Source of the DNA: Burkholderiales bacterium
GTDB taxonomy: Bacteria; Pseudomonadota; Gammaproteobacteria; Burkholderiales; Nitrosomonadaceae
DNA: 64,000 nt
Direction of reading: 5' to 3'
Assembly (NCBI GenBank): GCA_024235735.1
Contig: JACKLU010000003.1
Coordinates: forward strand, 62,001-126,000
Both the position numbers and the translations under genes were made by a program. The notes beneath the pieces are model-generated. The model worked only from the letters and a program-made list of their open reading frames with translations. It was not told where the DNA came from and made no database searches. Below, in pieces: positions 25,611 to 34,899 of the stretch (positions are counted from its first letter, which is position 1; every line of letters begins with the position of its first letter).

Positions 25611-26912
25611 TCACCACTCAGCGGCTCGAGCAAGATCACTCGAATCCCCGATTGCGCGTTTAATATGCGCCCCCAAAGCGGATAATTTCTCCTCTATTGC
25701 TTCATAGCCGCGATCCAGGTGATAAATGCGGTCAATGACTGTCACACCCTGCGCAACCAGTCCAGCGATGATCAGACTGGCCGATGCGCGCAGATCGGTT
25801 GCCATAACATTGGCGCCATCGAGCCGGGCAATGCCGCGAATTATGGCGGTATGGCCTTCAACCTTGATGTCGGCATTCATGCGCTTAAGCTCCTGAACAT
25901 GCATCAGCCGATTCTCGAAAATAGTCTCGGTGATGATCGCCGTGCCCTCGGCGATACAATTGAGCGACATAAACTGCGCCTGCATATCCGTCGGAAAGGC
26001 CGGATAGGGCGCCGTGCGAAGATTAACAGCGCGCGGCCTGACATGCATTTTAAGATGAATCCAGTTTTCGCCGGACTGAATACTGGCGCCCGCTTCGCTC
26101 AGCTTGTCCAGCACCGCGTCCAACAGCCGCGCGTCGGTTTCCTTGAGAAAAACATCACCACCCGTAGCGCAGGCGGCGGCCAGAAAAGTACCCGTTTCAA
26201 TGCGGTCCGGCATGACCATGTGCGCGGCTCCGTGCAGCGCGGAAACACCCTCGATGGTAATGATGTCACTGCCCGCGCCCCGTATTCTTGCGCCCATGGC
26301 GTTAAGGCAATTGGCGAGATCGATGATTTCCGGTTCGCGCGCGGCATTTTCGATAATGGTTGTGCCTTGCGCCAAAGTTGCCGCCATCATCAGATTTTCC
26401 GTCCCGGTGACGGTAACGATATCCATGACGATGCGCGCCCCCCGCAGTTTTTTCGCAACCGCATGAATATAACCATGCTTGATCGCAATTTCCGCACCCA
26501 TCGCTTCGAGCCCCTTAATATGCTGATCGACAGGCCGCATGCCAATCGCACAGCCGCCGGGCAGTGAAATAGTGGCCTCACCGGCGCGCGCCAGCAGTGG
26601 CCCCAGCACAAGAATCGCCGCACGCATGGTTTTAACCATTTCATAGGGCGCTGTCAGACAGGTAAGATGCTCTGCCGATAATTCAACCGCATTATTGGTC
26701 TCCGCTTTTATACTCACACCCATCTGAGCCAGCAATGCCAGCATGGTCGTAATATCGTTCAATTGTGGTATGTTGCGGATAACGAGTGTTTCACGTGTCA
26801 GCAACGCGGCGCACAACACGGGCAACGCGGCATTTTTTGCCCCGGAAATGCGCACTTCCCCGCGCAGTGGCTTGCCGCCTTGAATAAGCAGTTTTGGCAT
26901 GGATTCTTGCAT
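25611..26912 (-). CDS. murA: UDP-N-acetylglucosamine 1-carboxyvinyltransferase
   Basis: First committed step of peptidoglycan synthesis: transfer of enolpyruvate from PEP to UDP-GlcNAc. 433 residues, EPSP-synthase fold. It has GEVRISGAKNAALPVL near the start and the catalytic loop LPGGCAIGMRPVDQH with the PEP- and fosfomycin-reactive Cys (Cys121 here, equivalent to Cys115 of E. coli). Two ATG codons, 26912 and 26900, are both plausible starts; the second gives MPKLLIQGG, closer to homologues. It is monocistronic in this window. Confidence 0.94.
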   Translation of the reverse strand: MQESMPKLLIQGGKPLRGEVRISGAKNAALPVLCAALLTRETLVIRNIPQLNDITTMLALLAQMGVSIKAETNNAVELSAEHLTCLTAPYEMVKTMRAAILVLGPLLARAGEATISLPGGCAIGMRPVDQHIKGLEAMGAEIAIKHGYIHAVAKKLRGARIVMDIVTVTGTENLMMAATLAQGTTIIENAAREPEIIDLANCLNAMGARIRGAGSDIITIEGVSALHGAAHMVMPDRIETGTFLAAACATGGDVFLKETDARLLDAVLDKLSEAGASIQSGENWIHLKMHVRPRAVNLRTAPYPAFPTDMQAQFMSLNCIAEGTAIITETIFENRLMHVQELKRMNADIKVEGHTAIIRGIARLDGANVMATDLRASASLIIAGLVAQGVTVIDRIYHLDRGYEAIEEKLSALGAHIKRAIGDSSDLARAAEW

Positions 26913-27311
26913 GGCAACATTAAGTTATAGCGTTCACAGAAATGGAATGCCGAATTATATAAGAGTTGCCGCCCCATGCTCATGCAAACTGCTCAACAAA
27001 TCTTCTCGTGATTGCAGTAAACGCTGCGTGCATTTTTTAGGCTTAGCTGGTGCGAGCGTCTTAAAAGATTGCTGAAAAATGTGATCAAGGCCGTTGATGT
27101 AAAGCAAAAACAGGCGAGAAAACGGAGTTTATGTGTGATAAATGAGTATTTTGAGCCTGTTTTTAACGCCGCAGCGGCAACGCAGATAGTTTTTCAACAA
27201 CCTGTTAAATTGGATTGCCAGGATGACGGTTACAGCATAATGATGGTAAGCTGCCCGATTTCACCAGCCTGTCAAGCGCATGCTGTTAAACCACATACAA
27301 CGGGAGCCCCT
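26913..27311. other. intergenic region between murA and ridA, with a class B element
   Basis: No gene is supported apart from the class B element at 27061-27208. An open frame that runs into ridA from upstream crosses the repeat and is not taken as coding. Confidence 0.55.
27061..27208 (+). repeat. class B inverted-repeat element, copy 1 (about 148 bp)
   Basis: Begins TTAAAAGATTGCTGAAAAAT and ends TTTTTCAACAACCTGTTAA; the ends are degenerate inverted repeats of TAACAGGTTGTTGAAAAA. The inside shares CGGAGTTTA, AAATGAGTATTTT and TTTTTAACGC with class A elements. The second copy is at 50911-51026. Confidence 0.75.
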
Positions 27312-27701
27312 ATGAGCAAACAAATCATTCAGACACCTCACGCACCCGCCGCAATCGGCACTTACTCACAAGCAGTAAAAGTCAGTGGCGGCGAGACAGT
27401 TTATCTTTCAGGACAAATCGGCCTTGATGCTTCGACCATGCAAATGGTTAATGGCATTGACGCGCAAATTCAGCAGGTTTTTCTGAATCTGAAAGCGGTT
27501 GCGGCGGCAAGCGGCGGAAGTCTGAACGATATCGTCAAATTGAATATTTTTCTGACCGATCTGACGCATTTTGCGCGGGTCAATGAAATCATGGCCACGT
27601 ATTTCGAACAGCCGTATCCGGCGCGCGCTGCGATTGGCGTCAAAGAGCTGCCGCGCGGCGCGCTGGTCGAAATGGATGCGGTAATGGTGCTGCAAGGCTA
27701 A
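27312..27701 (+). CDS. ridA: RidA family enamine/imine deaminase
   Basis: A 129-residue trimeric cytoplasmic protein that hydrolyses reactive 2-aminoacrylate and related imines from PLP enzymes. The family opening is TPHAPAAIGTYSQAVK, followed by YLSGQIGLDASTMQ and the C-terminal signature with the catalytic Arg in PARAAIGVKELPRGA. The ATG at 27312 follows GGGAG and fits the normal family length of about 128; a longer upstream extension would pass through a class B repeat. Confidence 0.92.
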   Translation: MSKQIIQTPHAPAAIGTYSQAVKVSGGETVYLSGQIGLDASTMQMVNGIDAQIQQVFLNLKAVAAASGGSLNDIVKLNIFLTDLTHFARVNEIMATYFEQPYPARAAIGVKELPRGALVEMDAVMVLQG

Positions 27702-27736
27702 CACCTGCATCACTTTGCATCGCCCATGCAACGGAC

Positions 27737-29854
27737 ATGCCGACCGCCATGCCCCACGCAACTGAGACATCTGCTGGCGCGTCCGATCTGCCCGATACAT
27801 CGGTTACAGCGCTGACCCAAAGTAAAAAAACGCTGGAAAAACTGCTGCGGCTCGGTATTCGCACTGAAATGGATCTGGCGTTGCATTTACCGCTGCGCTA
27901 TGAAGATGAAACGCATGTTTTCCCGATTAACGACGCGCCAGAAGGCCGGACTGTACAGGTTGAGGGCGTCATCGCACATGCCGAGGTGCTATTAAAGCCA
28001 CGGCGCCAACTGGTTTGCCAGGTGGAAGACGGCAGTGGCAGTTTGTGCATGCGCTTTCTGAATTTTTACGGCAGTCAGGTCACAGCATATACCGCGGGCA
28101 AGCGGGTAAGGCTGTTTGGTGAAATCCGTCACGGCTTTTTCGGCGCAGAAATGGTGCATCCGAAATGCCGGGTGATCACCCGAAACGAACCCTTGTCCGA
28201 TGCCATGACGCCGGTTTATCCGGTAACCGCCGGATTACACCAGCAAACCCTCAGCAAGCTGATTAGTCAGGTGCTGAACAGTCCGCATGACCCATCACTG
28301 TTGTCCGAAACATTGCCAACCGGAATCATTCAGCGCATTCGGCTGCCCGGCTTCCGGGAAAGCCTACAGACACTGCACCATCCACCGCCGGAAACAGTGG
28401 CCACTTCGCTGCAAAACCGCACACATCCGGCCTGGCAACGCATCAAATTCGATGAGCTGCTCGCGCAGCAGCTGTCGATGCGCTTGCATTACCGCCAGCG
28501 CCGCAGCCGTAGCGCGCCGCGTCTGGATCGCCATCCGGCTTTACATGACGCTTTCATGGCGCAGCTGCCGTTCCAGTTGACACAGGCGCAGAATCGCGTG
28601 ATTGCGGAAATCAGCCATGACCTGGGTTCGGATCATCCGATGCAGCGCCTGCTGCAGGGTGATGTCGGCAGCGGAAAAACTGTCGTAGCCGCTATTGCCG
28701 CGTTGCAAACGATCGCCAATGGTTATCAGACGGCGATCATGGCGCCGACCGAAATCCTTGCCGAACAGCACTTTCAGAAATTAAACACCTGGTTCGCGCC
28801 TATGCAAATACCGGTAACCTGGTTGTCGGGCAGTCAGAAGAAAAAAGACCGTCAGGCCGCGCTCGCCGCCATTGAATCCGGTGAAGCCATGCTCGCCGTT
28901 GGCACGCATGCCCTGTTTCAGGAACAGGTCAATTTTCACCGACTCGGGCTGGCGGTTATCGATGAACAACACCGCTTCGGCGTACACCAGCGTCTGGCGT
29001 TGCGCATGAAAGGCATGCCGGCGTCAGCGCAGGCGCCGCACCAATTAATGATGAGCGCCACGCCGATTCCACGCACTTTGTCGATGAGTTATCTCGCCGA
29101 CCTGGACGTATCGGTTATCGATAAATTACCGCAAGGCAGATCGCCGGTGGTCACCAAACTGGTCGCCGACAGCCGCCGCGACGAAGTAATGGAACGCATC
29201 CGGCAGGTGTGCGGACAGGGCAGGCAGGTGTACTGGGTGTGTCCGTTGATCGAAGAATCGGAAACACTGCAATTGCAAACCGCGATGGAAACCTATGAAA
29301 CGCTGTGCAAAACACTTCCCGGCCTGCAAGTCGGCCTGGTGCACGGACGGCTTGCCGCACAGGAAAAAACCGGTGTCATGACGCAGTTCAAGCACGGTGA
29401 AATTCAATTGCTGGTCGCGACAACAGTCATCGAAGTCGGCGTCGATGTGCCGAACGCCTCGCTGATGGTGATCGAAAACGCGGAACGCATGGGCTTATCA
29501 CAACTGCATCAACTGCGCGGGCGCGTCGGACGCGGCGCGGATGCCAGCGTGTGTATCCTGATGTATCAGAAACCGCTGTCCGAGATCGCCCGCAAGCGCC
29601 TGAAAATCATTTTTGAACACAGCGACGGCTTTGAAATTGCACGTCAGGATCTGCATTTGCGCGGACCAGGGGAATTTTTGGGCGCACGGCAGAGCGGCAT
29701 TCCGATGCTGCGCTTTGCCGATCTGGAACTGGATGGTGCGCTGCTGACCGCCGCGCAGGCGGTAGCCGATGAAATGCTCAATCATTACCCGCATCAGGCG
29801 CAGCAGCATATCCGGCGATGGCTGGGGGAAAAAACCGAATACCTGCGTGTTTAA
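27737..29854 (+). CDS. recG: ATP-dependent DNA helicase RecG
   Basis: A 705-residue superfamily 2 helicase that regresses stalled replication forks and processes Holliday junctions. Wedge/OB domain at about 70-190. Helicase motifs: GDVGSGKT (Walker A), MAPTEILAEQ (Ia), VIDEQHRFG (II, DExH-type), MSATPIPRTL (III), VGLVHGR (IV), ATTVIEVGVDVPN (V) and QLRGRVGRG (VI). The C-terminal segment with HLRGPGEFLGARQSG is the RecG-specific region. It starts 35 bases after ridA. Confidence 0.94.
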   Translation: MPTAMPHATETSAGASDLPDTSVTALTQSKKTLEKLLRLGIRTEMDLALHLPLRYEDETHVFPINDAPEGRTVQVEGVIAHAEVLLKPRRQLVCQVEDGSGSLCMRFLNFYGSQVTAYTAGKRVRLFGEIRHGFFGAEMVHPKCRVITRNEPLSDAMTPVYPVTAGLHQQTLSKLISQVLNSPHDPSLLSETLPTGIIQRIRLPGFRESLQTLHHPPPETVATSLQNRTHPAWQRIKFDELLAQQLSMRLHYRQRRSRSAPRLDRHPALHDAFMAQLPFQLTQAQNRVIAEISHDLGSDHPMQRLLQGDVGSGKTVVAAIAALQTIANGYQTAIMAPTEILAEQHFQKLNTWFAPMQIPVTWLSGSQKKKDRQAALAAIESGEAMLAVGTHALFQEQVNFHRLGLAVIDEQHRFGVHQRLALRMKGMPASAQAPHQLMMSATPIPRTLSMSYLADLDVSVIDKLPQGRSPVVTKLVADSRRDEVMERIRQVCGQGRQVYWVCPLIEESETLQLQTAMETYETLCKTLPGLQVGLVHGRLAAQEKTGVMTQFKHGEIQLLVATTVIEVGVDVPNASLMVIENAERMGLSQLHQLRGRVGRGADASVCILMYQKPLSEIARKRLKIIFEHSDGFEIARQDLHLRGPGEFLGARQSGIPMLRFADLELDGALLTAAQAVADEMLNHYPHQAQQHIRRWLGEKTEYLRV

Positions 29855-29893
29855 GTGTTCAAAGGCCGGAACCTGCATCATGCGCGTTACCCG

Positions 29894-29922
29894 CCACTGA
29901 AACTGCCGGACTATTGTATAAT
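29894..29922 (+). promoter_or_regulatory. possible promoter for ubiC
   Basis: A perfect -10 hexamer TATAAT at 29917-29922 in the 185-base gap between recG and ubiC. The -35 position 17 bases upstream is poor (CCACTG), so an activator or weak basal promoter is implied. Confidence 0.35.
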
Positions 29923-30039
29923 GCGCGTTTATCCGAAGCCGTTCTGTGGCTTAGCCTGAACAATATCCAGCATGATGATGTTTCGCCATGGCGCTGATTG
30001 CCGCATGCAGCATACTAGCCTTTATCAACCATCGTTAAC

Positions 30040-30582
30040 ATGAACACAGCGCACCCGCAGGCGTGGCTACCGGCCTTAAGCGCCGTTTCCCCGCAAATCC
30101 GTTTCTGGCTACAGGATCGCGGTTCGCTGACACGCCGTATTCAGGAACGCTGCACCCGGTTTTATGTGGAACCGGTTTTTCAGCAATTAAGCCGCGTTTA
30201 TGCAGACGAATCGAACAAAATGCAATTGCGCCGCGATGAACTCGCCATGGTGCGCGAAGTGTATCTGTATTGCTGCGACAAACCGGTAGTGTTCGCGCAT
30301 TCTGTCATTCCGCGCAAAGGTCTGGTTGGCGCGTGGCGCGCATTAAGCGGATTGGGCAACCGGTCTCTGGGCAGCATGCTGTTTAGAAACCCGAAAATCA
30401 AACGCACGCCGCTCGAATTTAAAAGGATCAGCAGCGGTCATTTTTTGTATGACCGGGCTGTTGTCCGGTTAACCGCCCGGCCTGCCCACCTCTGGGCGCG
30501 GCGCTCGTTGTTTGCGCTGCAAGGCCAATCGATTCTGGTGACTGAAGTCTTTTTACCCGGCATTTCAAATTTAAAACTGTAA
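30040..30582 (+). CDS. ubiC: chorismate lyase
   Basis: Removes pyruvate from chorismate to give 4-hydroxybenzoate, the first dedicated step of ubiquinone synthesis. 180 residues. Family features are WLQDRGSLTRRI near the N-terminus and the segment REVYLYCCDKPVVFAHSVIP with GLGNRSLGSMLF later. The stop overlaps the ATG of ubiA by one base, and the third gene ubiD follows, giving a compact ubiquinone operon. Confidence 0.88.
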   Translation: MNTAHPQAWLPALSAVSPQIRFWLQDRGSLTRRIQERCTRFYVEPVFQQLSRVYADESNKMQLRRDELAMVREVYLYCCDKPVVFAHSVIPRKGLVGAWRALSGLGNRSLGSMLFRNPKIKRTPLEFKRISSGHFLYDRAVVRLTARPAHLWARRSLFALQGQSILVTEVFLPGISNLKL

Positions 30583-31451
30583 TGATTACTGATCAACCGA
30601 GCCGATTCGTTATTTATACGCGCCTGATGCGCCTTGATAAGCCGATCGGCATCCTGCTGCTGTTGTGGCCGATGCTCTGGGGGTTGTGGTTTGCCGCGCA
30701 GGGCTTTCCCGACTGGCACATTCTGGCGATTTTTGTCATGGGCGCCATTTTGATGCGCTCCGCTGGTTGTGTGATGAACGACTTCGCCGACCGTAAAATC
30801 GATCCGCATGTCGAACGCACCAAAACACGACCGATGGCTATCGGACTGGTCAGTTCCAGGGAAGCGCTGCTGCTCGCGGCAGGTTTGAGTCTGATCGCGT
30901 TCATGCTGATTCTGCCGCTCAACCTGCTGACCATAGGATTATCAGTACCGGCTTTGTTTCTGGCGGCATCCTACCCGTTCACCAAGCGTTTTTTCGCCAT
31001 GCCGCAGGCGTATCTGGGCATGGCTTTCAGCTTCGGCATCCCGATGGCATTCGCCGCGCAGACAGGCGCACTGCCTTCGATTGTCTGGATCCTGATGCTG
31101 GCCAATCTGTTCTGGGTGATCGCGTATGACACCGCATACGCCATCGTCGACAAACCCGACGATCTGAAAATCGGCATTAAAACATCCGCAATCACACTCG
31201 GACAATATGACGTCACGGGCGTCATGGTGTGCCATGCCTTGTTTGTCGCGCTCATGGTTTATATCGGGCAACTGCAATCCATGGGCATGGCGTATTACGC
31301 CGGATTACTGGTGGCGACCGGCCTTATGGGTTATCAATATACGCTGATCCGCAACCGTGACCGGGCGCTGTGCTTCAAGGCGTTTCTGCATAACAATTAT
31401 GTCGGCATGGCGGTATTTACCGGTATTGCGCTCGATTTTCTGATTCGCTAA
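30582..31451 (+). CDS. ubiA: 4-hydroxybenzoate polyprenyltransferase
   Basis: Integral membrane prenyltransferase that attaches the polyprenyl tail to 4-hydroxybenzoate. 289 residues, about eight to nine helices. First Asp-rich motif NDFADRKID at 66-74 and second motif around AYAIVDKPDDLKIG bind Mg-pyrophosphate. Translational coupling to ubiC (TAATG) supports the same pathway. Confidence 0.93.
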   Translation: MITDQPSRFVIYTRLMRLDKPIGILLLLWPMLWGLWFAAQGFPDWHILAIFVMGAILMRSAGCVMNDFADRKIDPHVERTKTRPMAIGLVSSREALLLAAGLSLIAFMLILPLNLLTIGLSVPALFLAASYPFTKRFFAMPQAYLGMAFSFGIPMAFAAQTGALPSIVWILMLANLFWVIAYDTAYAIVDKPDDLKIGIKTSAITLGQYDVTGVMVCHALFVALMVYIGQLQSMGMAYYAGLLVATGLMGYQYTLIRNRDRALCFKAFLHNNYVGMAVFTGIALDFLIR

Positions 31452-31469
31452 TCCGCATGTCATGAGACT

Positions 31470-32933
31470 ATGAAATACAAAGACCTTCGTGATTTTATCG
31501 CGCAACTCGAAGCCATCGGCGAACTCAAGCGCATCCCGGTCGAAGTCGATCCCCGGCTCGAAATGACCGAAATTTGCGATCGCATCCTGAAAGCCGGTGG
31601 TCCCGCGGTACTGTTCGAAAAACCGAAAGGCCACACCATGCCGGTGCTCGGCAACCTGTTCGGCACACCCAAACGGGTCGCCATGGGCATGGGACAGACA
31701 TCGGTCGAGGCGCTGCGCGAAGTCGGCAAGCTGCTGGCATATCTGAAAGAACCCGACCCACCGAAAGGACTGAAGGACGCCTGGGACAAGCTGCCAGTAC
31801 TCAAGCAGGTTTTGAACATGGCGCCCAAGGTGTTGAGCAGCGCACCATGCCAGGAGATCGTTTGGGAAGGCGATCAGGTCGATCTGGGTAAAATTCCGGT
31901 GCAGACCTGCTGGCCCGGCGATGTCGCGCCGCTGATCACCTGGGGACTGACGGTCACGCGCGGACCCAACAAAACCCGCCAGAATCTCGGCATTTACCGT
32001 CAACAGGTCATCGCGCCGAATAAAGTGATCATGCGCTGGCTCGCGCACCGCGGCGGCGCGCTCGATTTCCGCGATTTCTGCCTGAGAAATCCCGGCCAGC
32101 CGTATCCGGTCGCCGTCGCACTGGGCGCCGACCCGGCAACCATACTCGGCGCGGTAACGCCGGTGCCCGACACGCTGAGCGAATACCAGTTCGCCGGATT
32201 GCTGCGCGGTTCCAAAACCGAAGTCGTCAAATGCCTCGGCAGCGATCTTCAAGTGCCCGCGAGCGCCGAAATCGTGCTCGAAGGCGTAATCCATCCCGAT
32301 GAAACCGCGCTCGAAGGCCCGTACGGCGATCATACCGGCTACTATAACGAACAGGAAACCTTCCCGGTGTTCACCATCGAGCGCATCACCATGCGCCGCG
32401 ATCCGATTTACCATTCCACCTACACCGGTAAACCACCCGACGAACCGGCGATTCTTGGCGTGGCATTGAACGAAGTCTTCGTACCGTTGCTACAAAAACA
32501 ATTTCCCGAAATCACCGATTTCTACCTGCCGCCCGAAGGCTGTTCGTACCGCATGGCGGTGGTCAGCATGAAAAAACAGTACGCCGGTCACAGCAAACGC
32601 GTGATGTTCGGCGTCTGGAGCTTCCTGCGCCAGTTCATGTACACCAAATTCATCATCGTCACCGACGACGACATCGATATCCGCGACTGGAAAGAAGTCA
32701 TCTGGGCCATCACCACCCGTGTCGACCCGGCCAGAGATACGCTCATCGTCGAAAACACTCCGATCGACTATCTCGACTTCGCCAGCCCGATCTCCGGCCT
32801 CGGCGGCAAAATGGGACTCGATGCGACCAACAAATGGCCGGGCGAAACCAATCGCGAATGGGGGACGCCGATTGTGATGGATGAGGCGGTTAAGCAGAAG
32901 GTGGATGCGATGTGGGGGGAATTGGGGCTATAA
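31470..32933 (+). CDS. ubiD: 4-hydroxy-3-polyprenylbenzoate decarboxylase
   Basis: Prenylated-FMN-dependent decarboxylase of ubiquinone synthesis; it needs UbiX for its cofactor (ubiX is not in this window). 487 residues, the normal length. Recognisable segments are KYKDLRDFIAQLEAIGELK at the start, PVQTCWPGDVAPLIT, the central GPYGDHTGYYN and, near the end, the substrate-side segment LGGKMGLDATNKWPGE. It starts 18 bases after ubiA and closes the operon. Confidence 0.94.
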   Translation: MKYKDLRDFIAQLEAIGELKRIPVEVDPRLEMTEICDRILKAGGPAVLFEKPKGHTMPVLGNLFGTPKRVAMGMGQTSVEALREVGKLLAYLKEPDPPKGLKDAWDKLPVLKQVLNMAPKVLSSAPCQEIVWEGDQVDLGKIPVQTCWPGDVAPLITWGLTVTRGPNKTRQNLGIYRQQVIAPNKVIMRWLAHRGGALDFRDFCLRNPGQPYPVAVALGADPATILGAVTPVPDTLSEYQFAGLLRGSKTEVVKCLGSDLQVPASAEIVLEGVIHPDETALEGPYGDHTGYYNEQETFPVFTIERITMRRDPIYHSTYTGKPPDEPAILGVALNEVFVPLLQKQFPEITDFYLPPEGCSYRMAVVSMKKQYAGHSKRVMFGVWSFLRQFMYTKFIIVTDDDIDIRDWKEVIWAITTRVDPARDTLIVENTPIDYLDFASPISGLGGKMGLDATNKWPGETNREWGTPIVMDEAVKQKVDAMWGELGL

Positions 32934-33182
32934 TCAGTCTGGTGTATTGCATTACACAGCTGAAGAGCACAGATAAAACTCAAACAGCTTTATCCGGCAA
33001 TATCATAGGAATATGCGACTTTTGCAAAAGCCTTTATTGCAGCTCATTACGCGTTTTTCCACTAATTTTGAATTTTATAAAATAGGATTTTGAAAAGGTA
33101 CTGGATAGAGTACAAGACTCATCCAATAACCATCACTGGATGACCATATTCAGATTTGTCATCCCTGCAAAAAAACTGAATA

Positions 33183-34070
33183 ATGAAGAAACTGTTTATC
33201 CATATCGGATTGCCCAAAACCGCCACATCCTCAATTCAGCACTTCTTATTTAACAATGGCGACTTCCTGCACAAAAATGGTTATCACTATCTCAATACCG
33301 GACTGAACAGCGATCTGCACTGTCATCATGACCTGGTCTGGAAACTCGGATTGCACGCCGGGCCTGACTATGTATGCAAGGATATTCAGAGGCACAAGAA
33401 TGAAACGCTTGCGGAACTGGCGACCGAACACGCACAACACACCGACAAACACCTCATCATCAGCAGTGAGTTACTGACATTTCTGGATGATTTCAGCGCA
33501 TTAAAGCCGTTTTTATCCATTTTCGGAAACAGAACCATCAGTTTTATTGTCAACCTGCGTCGTCAGGACAGTTTTCTTGAATCACTGTATCTGCAAGTTG
33601 TCAAGGACGGTATCAGTGATACCTTTCAGACCTGGTATCCCAAAGCAAAACATATCGCTGATTATAATTTATTGATTAGCAACATCTTACAGATAGAACA
33701 AGCAAACCTGAAAGTCGGTATTTTCGGCAGCGGAAAAAAAGAAAGCAATCCTGTCGAAGATTTCTTGTCGTCAGTAGGCCTGGATGACAAAACATTCACC
33801 GTAGAAAATCACTTCCAGAATGTACGGCTGGCAGCGGTCTGTATAAAAACCATACGAATATCGAACAGTCTGAATTTAAATATTAATTATAAACTCGTTG
33901 ATTTTTTTACGAGACACAAAGCTCGGTTTCGTTTCTTAAACAATCATACGACTTGTCTCAGCGTTAAGCAGAAAAGAGCTATCCGGGACACCTATCGCGC
34001 CTCAAACAAAGTGTTGACAGATCGAATAGAATTGCCGCCACCTATTAGACAAGAAATTTTGTCATGGTGA
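33183..34070 (+). CDS. PAPS-dependent sulfotransferase family protein
   Basis: A 295-residue cytoplasmic sulfotransferase-fold protein. The 5'-phosphosulfate-binding loop is GLPKTATSSIQ (9-19), and the 3'-phosphate side is in VNLRRQDSFLESLY. Such enzymes sulfate carbohydrates or other acceptors using PAPS; the acceptor cannot be predicted. No carbohydrate or secretion genes are adjacent, so it is isolated. The region around it is more AT-rich than the ubi genes, suggesting acquisition. Confidence 0.75.
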   Translation: MKKLFIHIGLPKTATSSIQHFLFNNGDFLHKNGYHYLNTGLNSDLHCHHDLVWKLGLHAGPDYVCKDIQRHKNETLAELATEHAQHTDKHLIISSELLTFLDDFSALKPFLSIFGNRTISFIVNLRRQDSFLESLYLQVVKDGISDTFQTWYPKAKHIADYNLLISNILQIEQANLKVGIFGSGKKESNPVEDFLSSVGLDDKTFTVENHFQNVRLAAVCIKTIRISNSLNLNINYKLVDFFTRHKARFRFLNNHTTCLSVKQKRAIRDTYRASNKVLTDRIELPPPIRQEILSW

Positions 34071-34417
34071 TCTGCTGAACCCCGTATCCCCACTCACCAG
34101 TCTGAAGTAAAGGCATCAAGTCTCACATAACAACATCCATAAACAAAGATTTCTACTCTCAAATTTTGCGATGAACCGGTGAATTCAAGATTCATTCCAG
34201 GTGCTCCATAATTCTGTCCATGTAATACCAGTTGATGCGCATCAATTTCGTCGCCGACTGTAGAAACCAACCGGATGAAGGTTTTGTGCCATCCAGTATT
34301 CAAACCAAGTAATACTTCATATGATTCAATCAAACAATTTACGTCTGTCATGCTACAATTCGGGGGTAACACAAAAGCAGTAATAATTTTTATAAATCTT
34401 TATCAACAAGGCTACAA
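34071..34417. other. intergenic region between the sulfotransferase and the small lipoprotein
   Basis: About 350 bases; the only candidate gene is the minus-strand reading frame at 34094-34351 listed separately. Confidence 0.4.
34094..34351 (-). CDS. possible small hypothetical protein
   Basis: An 85-residue reading frame on the minus strand with protein-like composition (mixed strands, few rare residues, ending RLDAFTSDW). No recognisable domain and no good ribosome-binding site, so this may be a chance frame. It is convergent with the sulfotransferase gene and divergent from the small lipoprotein gene. Confidence 0.3.
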   Translation of the reverse strand: MTDVNCLIESYEVLLGLNTGWHKTFIRLVSTVGDEIDAHQLVLHGQNYGAPGMNLEFTGSSQNLRVEIFVYGCCYVRLDAFTSDW

Positions 34418-34567
34418 ATGAAACTTTCATCTATTTTTGCTATTTTATTCGCTCTTACATTGGTCGCTTGCGGTGGACCATCTGCACCAGAAAGCGCTTC
34501 ATCTGAAGGTTACGGCACGACACATGAAGGCAAACCAGCTGAAGGTCGTAACGCACTGGAAGAATAA
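34418..34567 (+). CDS. small lipoprotein (49 aa)
   Basis: A 49-residue protein: signal peptide MKLSSIFAILFALTLVAC with lipobox LVAC (lipidated Cys18), followed by a short hydrophilic mature peptide GGPSAPESASSEGYGTTHE and so on, ending NALEE. Only about 32 residues remain after processing. It resembles the small outer-membrane lipoproteins often missed in annotation. Function unknown. It is flanked by the possible minus-strand gene and a non-coding gap. Confidence 0.72.
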   Translation: MKLSSIFAILFALTLVACGGPSAPESASSEGYGTTHEGKPAEGRNALEE

Positions 34568-34899
34568 GCAAGTATCAGAACTTCCGATACGACAGTCACG
34601 AAAATATCTATCGCATTGATAGATCAATAAAGATCAGACTTTCCGTACGCCAGAGAGCGCCTGCTATCATGAAAGTGACATGCGTTATAGCGATCCTGGT
34701 TATGGTTGCAATGGCGGAAAGCAGCAATCTTCTATTGGATCGTGATTACCCAAGGCTGTGCATGCATTAGCCGTTGAAATTGGCACGTTAAAACTGGCAA
34801 ACTGTCAGTTTGATCATCCCCAGGATATACTGATTAATCATTTAATTACAAATACCTGCCGGGATTTTTGAATTTTCAGCGATTAATGTATGCAAAGCC
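34568..34899. other. intergenic region after the small lipoprotein
   Basis: About 330 bases. A 33-codon frame at 34669-34770 with a signal-like start is too short and unsupported to call. Otherwise I see nothing. Confidence 0.45.

Noticed and set aside
27069..27311. Upstream extension of ridA adding about 80 residues
   Set aside because: The added part is translated class B repeat; the ATG at 27312 has a ribosome-binding site and gives normal RidA length.
31305..32414. 369-codon open frame on the minus strand opposite ubiA/ubiD
   Set aside because: It is antisense to the clearly conserved ubiD and the end of ubiA, has no recognisable domain, and is explained by GC-rich codon bias of the real gene.
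34669..34770. 33-codon frame starting with a signal-like hydrophobic stretch
   Set aside because: Too short, no lipobox or ribosome-binding site, and the sequence after the hydrophobic part is not protein-like enough to call.
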